Source of the DNA: Phlyctochytrium arcticum
Taxonomy: Eukaryota > Chytridiomycota > Chytridiomycetes > Chytridiales > Chytridiaceae
Direction: 5' to 3'
Assembly (NCBI GenBank): GCA_025602905.1
Contig: JAHLKI010000026.1
Location: 248,001-312,000, forward strand
Length of the DNA stretch: 64,000 bases
In this document: positions 1 through 10,172 of the stretch, piece by piece
How positions within the stretch are numbered: the stretch's first letter is position 1
How the letters are laid out: each line of letters begins with the position of its first letter
Position numbers and translations under genes: made by a program
The notes under the pieces: generated by a model
Seen by the model: the letters and a program-made list of their open reading frames with translations, nothing else
Database searches by the model: none
Told to the model about the DNA's origin: nothing

Positions 1-1796
1 GAGGATGATGGTGTTCCGGTGGATGCCCGTCGACGCGTAGAGTCGGATGATGTGGACGAAGAATCTGCTTTGGATCGTTTGGAGGATCGGCTTAGTTCCG
101 ACATGACCTGCAAACAGACGTAAAACAAATATTTTTGTAAATAGGGGTTTAGTACATCTCACGAAAAACAAAAAACTTACATCTCCCACATGTGTGTCCC
201 GAGCATGTTTAGCACTTGACGGCTGCATCGGTAACGCCGCGAATGGGTTTCTGCGGGACCCGGCGGGGGTGGATGGGTGGGATGGGTTCGATGTGGTGGG
301 GGTGGGATGGTTCGCGACAGATGTACTTGATCGGGGAGACGAAGTAGACAACGGGCGATCGGCAGCATCTGCCGTCCGCGACACTTCAATCGCGAGCTCC
401 TTATTTGCCTGGTCAAGCTTGCCCTGGATGCTGTGCACTGACTCCTTCAGTGCCAGATAACGCGCTTTGAAGGTAGCAGCCTCGCTGCGTGTCTGCTCGT
501 ATTGATCCCGAAGAGATGAGTAATTTTCCCTTTCGGACCCCGTTCGTGACTTTTCGAGCGCGAGGTTGACTTTCTCCAAGGACAATTCCGCCCGAACCTG
601 CTCAAGTTCTTTTTTAGCGCCAGGTTGACTTTCTCCAACGTCAGCTCCGCCCGAACGAACCTGTTCAAGTTCTTTTTTTCCAGATTTGACCTGTTTGCTG
701 TTGGAGGATGCCATTGCTTTCCAATGAGCCAAATCCTGCTTGCATGCCTGCAGTTTGCTTTTGGGAAAGAGAAATGTATCAACATCGAGAACGAAGAATT
801 GAGCAAGATCAAAACTGATTCTTACGTATAATAACACCGTAGTGTCTCTTTCAACTGTGAAACGGTGGTTAGGCCCTCAATGGAGCCGTCCACATCAAAA
901 GTGGGGTCATGGCTCTTGTGGGTCCTGAACCAAAAGTCAGATTTGCGTGTTAAAATCCGAAAATCCACGACTTAGCGCACATAGAGATAAGTTCTGCCTT
1001 CCGCAGGTTTCCCTCCAGAGTACGGGAATACTCCAGAGCTTGATTCAGCTTTTGTTTGTATTTTGTTTTGGTTTCGAGGACGGCATTTTGCACGGCGGTC
1101 GTCAAGTTAAGGCGATACTTTTCTTTCTCATGGTTGTTTTTGGCCAATTGACGTAGTGCCTGTTGAAGGTTTTTTTCTGTGTGATGATGGAGGTCGCGGA
1201 GCTTTTCCAAATCTGATTGGGTACACAATTGGGTTGTCCGCAATCTCTCCGCTGACTTTGACATTGCCTCCAACTGGCATTCCAGCTTCTTATTCCTCTT
1301 TTTGATGGTAATTACGTCGTCCTCGTCCTGAATATATCATCAGCAACAAATTCGAGTCAACAAGGTGATCTAAACAAACATCTTCACGCGTCGGTGCTTC
1401 TTCCCGCGATCCTATACGAGGGACAAACCAAAGACTATGTTTGCCTCGCGGTCTCGGGATCTTGCATCTGCAATTAGGACAGGAGGAATGCGTTTCTAGA
1501 CTTTCTAAGATACTGGGACGAGGATAAGTATAAATAAACCCGATCTGGGGATTTTCACGCGTTTTTGTAAGGCTTGCATTACCAGTTGGAATGAAAGATA
1601 TGTCCGCCTACAAGGAGAAAATGGTCATTAATCGTTTGGAATAATGAAGGGTTGCGAATAGCGGCCGCAAACACTTACAAACTTTCAAAAGTGCAATCGG
1701 AGAGGGGACTTGGAAATTGTCATTCGAAGTCTTTGTTCGATCTGGCTCAACCGACACTTCTTCTAAGCAAATGCTGCAGATCGGGTCGTCGTCCAT
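1..1796 (-). CDS. RING-H2 finger / coiled-coil protein, TRAIP-like (3' end outside window)
   Basis: Likely E3 ubiquitin ligase. The first exon encodes MDDDPICSICLEEV. Splicing after 'LKV' (donor GTAAGT near 1678) to an acceptor near 1620 gives CGHIFHSNW, and a further exon near 1480 gives CPNCRCKI, completing a C-x2-C...C-x-H-x3-H...C-x2-C RING-H2 finger. Downstream exons (about 1273-960, 810-180) are Lys/Glu/Gln-rich heptad-like coiled coil, then a Ser/Thr/Pro-rich stretch. A last exon (107 down to 1, acceptor CAG at 108-110) is Ser/Arg-rich and runs out of the window. RING plus long coiled coil resembles TRAIP/no-pole, but this is only an architectural match. The start ATG (1794-1796) faces the next gene across about 205 bp of shared promoter. 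Confidence 0.6.
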
Positions 1797-2001
1797 GTTA
1801 AAAGTTATAGTAGTAGAGTACAGTCAAGTTGGGATTCGGACGTGTTTTTTGGTAAGTGATCTGGAGCGGAGATTCGTGAGAATTGAAATTTGAATTTCAG
1901 ATGGCGGCGGTTTCAAGGTGGCTAGGGTTACGCCCTAGCGTTCTGTGATGACTGTCATCGGCCTTTGACAAAGAGCTGGGATTTCTCACGACGGGACGAT
2001 A

Positions 2002-3654
2002 ATGTCGGCGCATGGCTCGGGGGGGAGAAGGGGAATCAGAGTCTCTGCGAAACATTATGCTTCCCGCCGTCGACGGGCGACTGATTTTGGCAAGGTGGGT
2101 TGTTGGAATATGTAAACGATGCTTCCTTTATTTACATGAAAAATCTCCGGACAGTCGAATGACCAACAAGACGACAATGTTGACTTTCCCACTCCCAGTA
2201 ACCCCAGTCTACGCACTCCCTACCATTCAAATAGCTCCGCCTCAACGTCAAATTTGCCGAAATCGAGTTCGTGGGATACGCCTTTATTTCTTGAAGATTC
2301 CGAAGAAGCTCCTCTGCCAAGTAATACCCAGTCCGGCCCCAGGGCTGCTTCAAGCTCGTGGGATACACCTCTACCATCCGCTGTCGCTCCGCAACCAAAA
2401 AGTACTGCATCTGTTTCCACTTCTTCAAGCTCCTCCTGGGATACCCCACTTCCCCAGGAACCAACAACTTCAGCTCAGAAAGGCCGAACCACTCCATCGA
2501 GCGGCTGGAACTCCCCAAGCCAGCGACCGTATCAGCAAGGATCACTACGATCAAAGGATAGACGGAGTCGGACGGGTTCAGCATACAGTACAGACAGTCA
2601 TTCAGATTCATCAGAAGCTGCGTCAAGAAGGGGAGGGAAGGGAAGGCAGGGCAGTCGGACTCGAGACATCACAAGTGCTCTACAGGGCTTGTCTCTTGCA
2701 GTTTGGGAGTCGGGTGGAGATTCGGAGGAAGATTTGTTATGGGAAAATTTGGATGAGGAGACTATTGCGCCAATATCGGTGGGGGGGAACCCTGCTCGTC
2801 GTCCGCGCGTAGCTAGCACGTTTGCTGAGCATGATACCGCTATAACTAGTAAGTCATGTTTACAAGGCTCATTTCATTCGCCATTCTGATTTTGTCATGT
2901 CTTGAAAAGAGGATTCAACAACGTTGCATATGTACGAACTCCCAGCGTCCTTTAAAACTCATGATCTGGACGACATCTTTCAAGATTTGAAGACGGTTCG
3001 GGGCGGGTATCAGATCAAATGGTTAACTGACACGGAAGCCTTGATCATTTTCCTACATCCAGATGCGGGTATGAATGGATATTGCTTGATAGTATGTATT
3101 TTGGGCTAAATACGACCATCTGTAGCAAAAAGCGCATATGCGCGGGCACTAGGTAATCCGTTCATCAGGGTAAGGATGTGATAGGTGTGAGCTAAGTTCG
3201 ATGCTTGAAAACTCACACAACTCTCTAGGTCAAACCATATACTGGGAAAGTGGCAATCTCAAAAGAAGGTATGTCGAAATGTCTTTGAGGAGCATAGCAA
3301 ACATCTGATGTTTCAAGAATAGATCGTCCCGTCGTAGCTCGGCCAATTATGACAGGTGACATTGACTCAATTTGCTGGGAATTATTTCAGGCCACTAATA
3401 GACGATTAAATTGTAGATATGGTCGCGCGAAGACTTGTCGCAGGAGCACTAGGCGTCCGGGCTGTACCCAAGAGCAAGGAGGAGTATGAGAAAGACTTGT
3501 TAAAGCTGCAATCAGCTAAAGGTAACTATTCGTGGTCTATATTAATAGTGATAGGCTATGCTTCTAAACATCATTTTAAACAGCAAAACGGGACGAGGAG
3601 AAGAAAGCCAAGGAGCTTCGTGAAAAACAAGTCGCAGCCGCTTGGGATAGCTAG
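2002..3654 (+). CDS. R3HCC1/R3HCC1L-like protein
   Basis: Multi-exon gene. The chosen start (ATG 2002) opens an Arg-rich exon ending AAG at 2094; the acceptor ACAG near 2155 is in the same phase. Exon 2 is Ser/Pro-rich with repeated SSSWDTPL units (about 2270-2450). The conserved part begins near 2930 with YELPASFKTHDLDDIFQDL and GYQIKWLTDTEALIIF. It continues through small exons (AKSAYARALGNPFIR; VKPYTGKVAISKE; DRPVVARPIM) to DMVARRLVAGALGV, a basic coiled tail and stop at 3652-3654. The order 'LP-x-F-x-T-x-DL', 'W-x-D-x-x-AL-x-F', 'VARRLVAGALG' is the RRM-like C-terminal region of R3HCC1/R3HCC1L. No R3H domain is visible at the N-terminus. Molecular function of the family is unclear; RNA-related by inference. 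Confidence 0.7.
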
Positions 3655-4045
3655 TCTCTCCTTCATTCCCCACCGAATACCACCATTCCCATCTCCCACA
3701 TTCCTGAAGCCAGCGATTAAGCTTCAATACCCTTTTCTTTTTGGCCAATACAATTTACTTCCATCCACATTCATTCGTTGCGCTTTGTTTATAGCGGGAG
3801 TGGATTTGACAGTTTGAAGTTACAACTCTTCGATGAGCGCGAGAATTGGGACTTTGCTCGTTTTCCGGAGGGTTACAGTTACAGTTTGGATTGAAAAAGG
3901 GCGAGGGGAAATATGCTCCATCTCGGCGTTTGCAGTAAATGCTGCAGAACAAGTTGAAAAATCCGATTTGGCAGCACGCTCTCTCCCACGTTTGACAGAA
4001 TGCAGGGAAATGAAGCCGGCTTCATACCCTAGAATAGCTGGCATC
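3655..4045. other. Convergent intergenic region
   Basis: This is 3' flanking sequence between two converging genes. Only short unconvincing reading frames on both strands are present. No RNA gene or repeat was recognised. Confidence 0.5.
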
Positions 4046-4246
4046 TCAGGATGCTCCGCCCGAACTCCACTCGTTTCGCACCCTCTGCACTTTCCGCCAT
4101 ATCAAACTGAAAAGTCTGTCGTCGGCTTGTGGGTGAGCTTGCCGTTCATGAATCAAATATCCGGCCGCTCCAATTGCAACGTAGATGTAAGGATCTACTC
4201 GAGGGTGAATGAAGGATGTGTAGCGGACGAGTCTTGTTGCTGACAT
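4046..4246 (-). CDS. NCE101: NCE101 (non-classical export protein 1)-like small membrane protein
   Basis: Single-exon frame of 66 residues from ATG 4246-4244. It has the NCE101 family layout: a short N-terminus, then DPYIYVAIGAAGYLIHERQ with one hydrophobic segment, a following HPQ, and a basic Leu-containing tail (RLFSLIWRKV). The family signature D-P-...-G-x3-Y-x2-ER-x3-PQ-...-L-x2-LI-x-(R/K) can be read directly. Yeast Nce101 is a roughly 50-residue single-pass protein linked to leaderless secretion; its biochemical role is not settled. An in-frame upstream ATG at 4354 would add 36 residues without family similarity, so the internal ATG is preferred. Confidence 0.6.
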   Translation of the reverse strand: MSATRLVRYTSFIHPRVDPYIYVAIGAAGYLIHERQAHPQADDRLFSLIWRKVQRVRNEWSSGGAS

Positions 4247-4459
4247 TGGGATATGTTGTTGTGGTTTCAGAGAAAGATCTTGCCTCTGGATTTCCAAAGT
4301 TGGCCAAAGTTCAAGAATCACAAGATCCAAGCGGTTGATCAAAAACTGTGCCACCTTCAGTACCGTAGCTTCCAGTCTGGCTATCCAGTGGACTGAGTGG
4401 AGTTTTGCATTTTCCGAACCTGCACTATAGCATATTTCGGCAACCCATTTATACGGAAG

Positions 4460-5019
4460 ATGAGCCTCAGTAAATCCACAAGTTCTCAGCTTTTCCGTGA
4501 GTGCTCTTTAGAATCTGCTGCCATGAAACTATGCAATTTGAACTGATCTAATTGCATCCAGTCCGATCAATACCCCCAATAAGAGCTGGACGTTCGTCGA
4601 ACGTCTCGAGGCAATCCTTCACAAGTATCACCCATGATCAGCGTTCAAACCCTCGGACAATCCGCTTCCCTTGTCATTCCCGTGCCTCCTCTTCCCTAAA
4701 CTCCTCAAGTCTCCCTAACAGCGAACATCAAGACGCTGACTCTCCACCGCTTACATTCGGTCAACAATTTGGTGGACCGCTGACCAGTTTCCTTCTTTTT
4801 ACCTCACTCTCACTCATTACCCTAAAATATCTCTGGTCAAGACTGACGTTTGAAGAGCTGCAAATCAAGGAGAATGCTCGGTTAAAGGCGCTCAAGGAGG
4901 AATTAGATCAACTTCGGGAGGAGGTCGAGCGAGTTGAGGCTGGCGGCCGTCCCAATTTATCTGAACTTGGCAAGGGAAAAGATGGGATTGCAAAGAGTGC
5001 ATGGTGGAAGGTGTGGTGA
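4460..5019 (+). CDS. Hypothetical single-pass membrane / coiled-coil protein, probably mitochondrial
   Basis: Two exons: 4460-4496 (donor GTGAGT) and 4562-5019 (acceptor CCAG), joined in phase to give 164 residues. The N-terminus is rich in Ser, Arg and hydrophobics with almost no acidic residues (MSLSKSTSSQLFLRSIPPIR), resembling a mitochondrial presequence. One hydrophobic segment lies near residues 90-110 (LTSFLLFTSLSLITLKYLW). It is followed by a charged coiled coil (LKALKEELDQLREEVERVE) and a C-terminal KSAWWKVW. I do not recognise the family. The topology would suit an inner-membrane assembly factor, but that is inference only. Confidence 0.55.
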
Positions 5020-5818
5020 ACGCCTGGAGGATGTGGGGGCACCCCGACACGCCCACAATACTACCAATTGCATCAATAAAGTCCTTTGCACACAAACACC
5101 CAAAACAGCACAGAAAAAGCTGATCCCAGGCTAACATTTTTTCTGTGAAGTTCTTACGTCCGTTTAAACTTTCACACGTAGGACAGTCACGCGTCTGCCA
5201 CGCCGTTACAGGTGGAGATCGTCCTGCATGGTGTCATTGGTGTGAGCGATCGCCTGTGTGAGGGACTACTGAATTAGTTCAGAATCTCATGCTGGCTTCT
5301 TTGGTGTTGATTTAATTGCGCTCTTCTCTCAGCTCTTGGTTTATAGGAGTTCAAGAGGTCGTGGGTTCAATGCCTTTCTCTCACGCTGTGCGAAAAGGAG
5401 ATCTTTTGGTAACTCCTTCACGACACATCACCACGTTAAGAGCAGATTTTTGGGCCTGTTTACTTGTTCGGAAACAATTTAGTTTAGGGTTGCCAGTGCC
5501 AGTAGGTAGCAATATCTATTCTTCTTTCATTGTTTTCCTTTCCGCAAGTGTGTGTATTCATAATTGACGCAGCCGTGTTTGTTTCTTTTTACAGCGCCCA
5601 ACTGCTGTTTTAAGTCAGCGCCAGGCGTGAGTGTCATCATATGCTCCAGATCTGCAGAAAACTCCAAAACCCCTCTCCGCGCTAGCAAATCAATGAAAAG
5701 AGGCCAAATAATCGGATTTCATCTCGCTTTTCAAAAGCGATAAGTATTAGATACATGAGAAAGCGGGTCAACAAAAGGTTCTACTTCCAAATACTTCTCA
5801 AACAACGGGAAATATGTC
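5020..5818. other. Convergent intergenic region
   Basis: About 800 bp between two converging genes. It probably holds both 3' UTRs. Positions 5731-5818 hold the out-of-frame possible C-terminal tail of COPB2 (see findings). A weak tRNA-like stretch near 5310-5370 was examined and rejected. Nothing else is recognisable. Confidence 0.5.
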
Positions 5819-8800
5819 TCAACTAATGTCTGGGAAAAGCTCTGGATTCTCCGCTGGGCTTGCTATCGTTTGTGCGATTTTCGTCTTGCCTTCCTTGATA
5901 AGGGATTCGCGCCACAACTCAACAACGGTAGAGACTTGGTCAGGAACGTAAGTCTTGGCAAATAGGGCAGCTTCGGGGATTCGGTCAGTGGCAACAAGAA
6001 GGTCGACACATTTCTCAAGGTCACCACGGATAAGCAAACTGGTGAATGCAATATTGTTTTTGCCTTTCTCGAGCGCAGTCTCTGCCAGGGTAGCCAGGCC
6101 TTCCTTATTACCACTTGCTTGGTACAAGAGCAGCAGACCTTCCAAATCGTGTGCATTCCGCAGACACTCTTCCGTCAATTCAAAGTTCCAAGTTTCGAGG
6201 GCCTTGTCGCCCACAATCTTCCATTTCTCTTCCTGATCCAGTGTCTTGGCTATCTCATAAGCTATATCCAACTTTTCCATGGAGATGGCCAAATCGAATT
6301 TATGTTCCGCATCCGCAGACACAGCCAATGCCTGCTCTTTCATATTCTGATTTTCCAAAAACTTGGCAACGCGGTTACGCTGATCCGCAGGTACGCTGGG
6401 AAGAAGATTGTCAGCGGCGCTCAAGTCGCCCCGAAGCACGGCCGTTTGATATTGAATGAGGGAAAGTGGGAGGGCGTAGCTAGACACATTCAAATCCTTG
6501 TCGCAGAGATATACTCGGTTGGGTATGTAGCCTAACAGATACATGTTGACGTCAAAATGAGCGAGTGTCGATGTTTGGCCGCCGACGAGATAATTCAGGC
6601 GGTTTGCTGTGGAAGTGTAAATGAAGCAGTCGCCAACCCAGCACCCAGTCTTGACGCTCTCGTTGATTTCAGCCACAAAATCTATTGCGTCCTCAATTCC
6701 TTCCTCAGTGATGGAAGCTGCTCCGCTCCGTTCGAGGTATTGCTGAAACGAGACTCGGTTGTATTTGAGCACGTAAGTGATGTCGTCGCAAACAATGGCG
6801 ACAAGGTCAGAGTCAGACCAGTATACCTGTTGAGCAAACGGTTAGCGTGTTCTCAAAGTCGCACATTACAACGGAGCCCATACATTGCGAGCGACCACAT
6901 CGACGCGACGCACACAGGCGCCTGAATCCCAGTCGTAAAAATTCAAAAAATTGCTACTGCGAATACCCAGGAGTGCGCCACCAAAGATGCCTTCAGCGCT
7001 ATATGAGGGGCGAATATTGACATCGGGTTTCTCTTTGAAGTTTTTGAATACTTTGACTTTTGAAGTAGATTCGCGAATGGCGTATCTGTGCAAAGTTTGT
7101 AAATTCTTGGAATTGCATTGCAAAGCATAGTCAACACTCACTCGTTCGAATCCAAGGCCCAAACGAATTCGAGGGCGCTACCGAAGCTCTTGTTACGCCA
7201 TGCCAATGCTGTGTAAATGATGTATTCGCCGTCCCCACACACTACGACGAAACGACCATTGGGACTGTGCTGCAACACTTGTGGATAAATTTCGCAGCTT
7301 CCGAGTTCTTTGGTGCTGAATCCAATGCGCTCGCCGTCCTTGACAGAGTCATCAACACTGGCTTTCACATTCGCAGTTTGAATTTCACTGTGCTTGGCCC
7401 AAATGATTTTTCCTCCATTGTCCATACTAACAGCAGGCTCTTCACGCCCGAGCTGGATTTTAAATCAGCAAACAGGTCCGGGCTCATCAAATTCTCAAAT
7501 TTGCGAACCTTGATGACGACTGTTCCTTCGTCATAGCCAAACGCCACATCGTTACTCCCGCGCATGTACGCGACAGTCCAAGCACGTTCCATTCCGTAAT
7601 TTAAGGTGTTCTCCAGTCGGTAAGTATTGGCATGCCATAAACGCACAGTGCCTGGCGACCACCACAAGTATGAGAAGGGTTGGTTACGGAGCAAGCGTCA
7701 TTCATCTTACCATCTTCGCTAGCACTGATGATTATAGGTAATTCTGGGTGAAAAGCAGCAACTGTAACGTTTTGGGTATGTCCTTCCAGAGTCTGAACGC
7801 ATGTTTTGTTTTGGTAGTCCCAAACTTTTACGGTTCTGTAACATGCTGTCAACTCAAGCCTTCCAAAATGGCAAGAGTAGAGTAGCTACCTATCGTCCGC
7901 ACCACTGATCAAGTATGGCTTGTCACTTCCATGATAGTAATCGACACAGTTGACTCCTTTCTCGTGGCCTTCCAAGGTGTAGTTGGGGACTCCAGATCCC
8001 AGTGACCATACCTGCAACGAACAATGAGATCGCTACTCGAAGGCAATTGGTAAAAGCACGAACCTTGATGGTCCGATCCAAACAAGCACTGGCGAACGTG
8101 TTCCCATCTTTAGGATTGAATGCCACTTGCATGACATAGTGCGTGTGCCCCTCGAAAACCTGATGTGGGATGTCAATTAGCAGACCCTCTCTCTGTAAGC
8201 CACCAAATATAGCCATACTTGAATGCATCGCCAGCCCTTCTCCCAATCCCACAACTTGATCACCATATCATCTGAGCTAGTCAAGACATATGGTTGCGTT
8301 GGATGAACCGCAATACTTCGGATGTAGTCCTGGTGTGCCTCAAATGCAGTAACTTTTTCATGGGTATTGTAGTTGTATACTCGACATTGCATATCGTCAG
8401 ATCCAGCGATCAACCATGATTTCCGTGCGATGAACTTTGCCGCGCGAACTATGAAATCAGACTGGTCAGGCTGATTGGGCGGCGCAGATTGGCACTAAAT
8501 TGACTCACCAGGAAGTTCGGTGACTTCAAACGTCTTGACCACGTTCTGAACACAGATCGTTAATGGCTGGATAGGCGAATCACTCGTCAACTCGTCCTAA
8601 GGCCCACCTGAGTCTCGTGATTCCATATGTAGACAGTTCCATTGTAAAGGGCCGCCAAAAGCCATGGTTCTGTCGGGTGGAAGTCTACCGCCTTAACGCG
8701 ATCAGACCGATTCGAAAGCTTGCGCTAAAAACAGATGGATCGTTGAAGGTCATTGGAAGTCCAGCTTTGCAGAATCAATAGTATGGCAATACCGTAATGT

Positions 8801-8875
8801 TCAAACGTTGAGGCTGTGGAGTAAACTCAATTATGAGTACCGGCTTTCAAGTAAGAAACGTCGCAAACTTACCAT
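5819..8875 (-). CDS. SEC27: Coatomer subunit beta' (COPB2 / Sec27)
   Basis: COPI vesicle-coat subunit acting in Golgi-to-ER retrograde transport. The start codon (8873-8875) is an exon by itself: ATG then GTAAGT. The next mini-exon gives PQRLNIT, followed by [21 protein letters not shown], the family N-terminus. WD40 blades follow ([65 protein letters not shown]). The second part is the helical solenoid (5819-6772), including [19 protein letters not shown] and the [18 protein letters not shown] region. About ten introns are short GT-AG. The printed frame stops at 5819 after [10 protein letters not shown] +1-shifted frame continues with a family-like tail to 5731, so the true 3' end may lie there. 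Divergent from eS30. Confidence 0.92.
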
Positions 8876-9377
8876 TGTTCACTGCTTCGATGCGTCTTGC
8901 GGAACGACTGTGGGCGAAAGTAATCTATCAGCGAAACAATAAATGGATTGAGCTTGAAGATCCTTGGTTTTGACAACGGGTAGATTGTACCGTTCTGCAA
9001 ACTCAGGAGCAGAGTGATCCGGGATAAACGCGCAATCAAGTCCAAAATAGTTATGCGCTTGATGGATCTTTCCTATCCAGAAGGCCTGGTGGTTTGCGCA
9101 ATGTTCTTCCGATGTTCTTTGACCCCGTCTCTACCACAAACTAGTCCAGATTGCCCGTTGTTACCGCGTATCTGAGCGTTCAATGCAAGCAATGCTGGTC
9201 TTGACTTGTACGGCCGCCGGAGAGTGTCACGGTTGAGCGCAGTCACGCAAAGGTCTGGCCAATCCGGAGCGTCGACAGCTGTGGCGCGGTTTTTTGGCGA
9301 AGCCCGCAGTGTAAACACCTAGCGACTCGGCAGCCAACGGTTTCTCCCTCTCTGCACGTCCTTATAGCCATCACAAA
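8876..9377. promoter_or_regulatory. Shared divergent promoter region of COPB2 and eS30
   Basis: About 500 bp between the two start codons. On the eS30 side a pyrimidine-rich element CTCTCTGCACG lies at 9348-9358, 20 nt before the ATG. A near-identical CTCTCTTTGCACG sits 44 nt before the eS17 ATG (44911-44923). An 81-codon minus-strand reading frame in this region (9073-9318) is not convincing. Confidence 0.35.
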
Positions 9378-9974
9378 ATGGTACGTATCGCATGTCGAAA
9401 CGACCAATATCTGGAGATCCGGAACGAGTGGGAATCGTGGTTGGGCTGGTTTTCACGGGGGAGGATTTTTCTGAATGCCGACTTGAAGATCCAGTACTGA
9501 CGCAATGCGACGCTCGGACGAAAGAATCTGGAGTGGACTTCTGGAACCGAGGGCTGGATTTTTACGGCATATGGAGAGCGGAGCTTGTCGATGAATGGAA
9601 GAGAAGACGTAAATGGATATGTTGGAAATCGTTCCGAATCTCAAATATTTTGGTTTTTCCTTTTGTTCCCAACAGGGAAAGGTTCACGGATCCCTCGCTC
9701 GTGCCGGTAAGGTCAAGGGCCAATGCCCCAAGGTTGAGAAGCAAGAAAAGAAGAAGAAGAAGTGTGGTCAGTTTTGATCGCGTCGTATTCAAGTGGTACC
9801 AAAGTTCTGAAAAGATTTTAGGCCGCGCCAAGAAGCGAATCATCTACAACCGTCGTTTCGTCAACGCTGTCGCCAGCTTCGGCAAGCGAAAGGTTAGCCC
9901 GCGTGAACCGCATGTTTTCGGATCGCTTCCTAACATCTGTCTTTCAGATGAACCCTTCCCCCAACTCCAAGTAG
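9378..9974 (+). CDS. RPS30: 40S ribosomal protein eS30 (RPS30)
   Basis: Four exons: 9378-9380 (ATG only, donor GTACGT), 9676-9766, 9822-9892 and 9948-9974, giving 63 residues. The product reads [17 protein letters not shown], then a Lys-rich stretch, [24 protein letters not shown] and MNPSPNSK, which is the full eS30 family sequence. There is no N-terminal ubiquitin-like (FAU) fusion, as usual in fungi. The first intron is 295 bp, several times longer than the 50-60 bp introns that follow. Component of the small ribosomal subunit near the decoding centre. Confidence 0.96.
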
Positions 9975-10172
9975 TGTGGTTGACCGTGAACGCTATAGGC
10001 AGTTTTCTTTGCTTTGCAATTACGAAATACATTTTGAAAGCTCATGAGCATGGCCAAACTTGTTATCCTTGCGTATCCCCGAACAAACCATGTTGTCGAT
10101 ACACATGCGGCAGTCCTATGGTGTCGTCGCTTCGGACTCGCTCGACTTTGCGGTTGCAAGTTTATGTTGTTA

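Noticed and set aside
5310..5370. tRNA-like stretch with GGGTTCAATGCC T-loop-like sequence
   Set aside because: The T-stem and acceptor stem do not pair and no anticodon arm can be formed.
9073..9318. 81-codon minus-strand ORF between COPB2 and eS30
   Set aside because: It lies in a divergent promoter, shows no family features, and COPB2 has a well-supported start at 8875.
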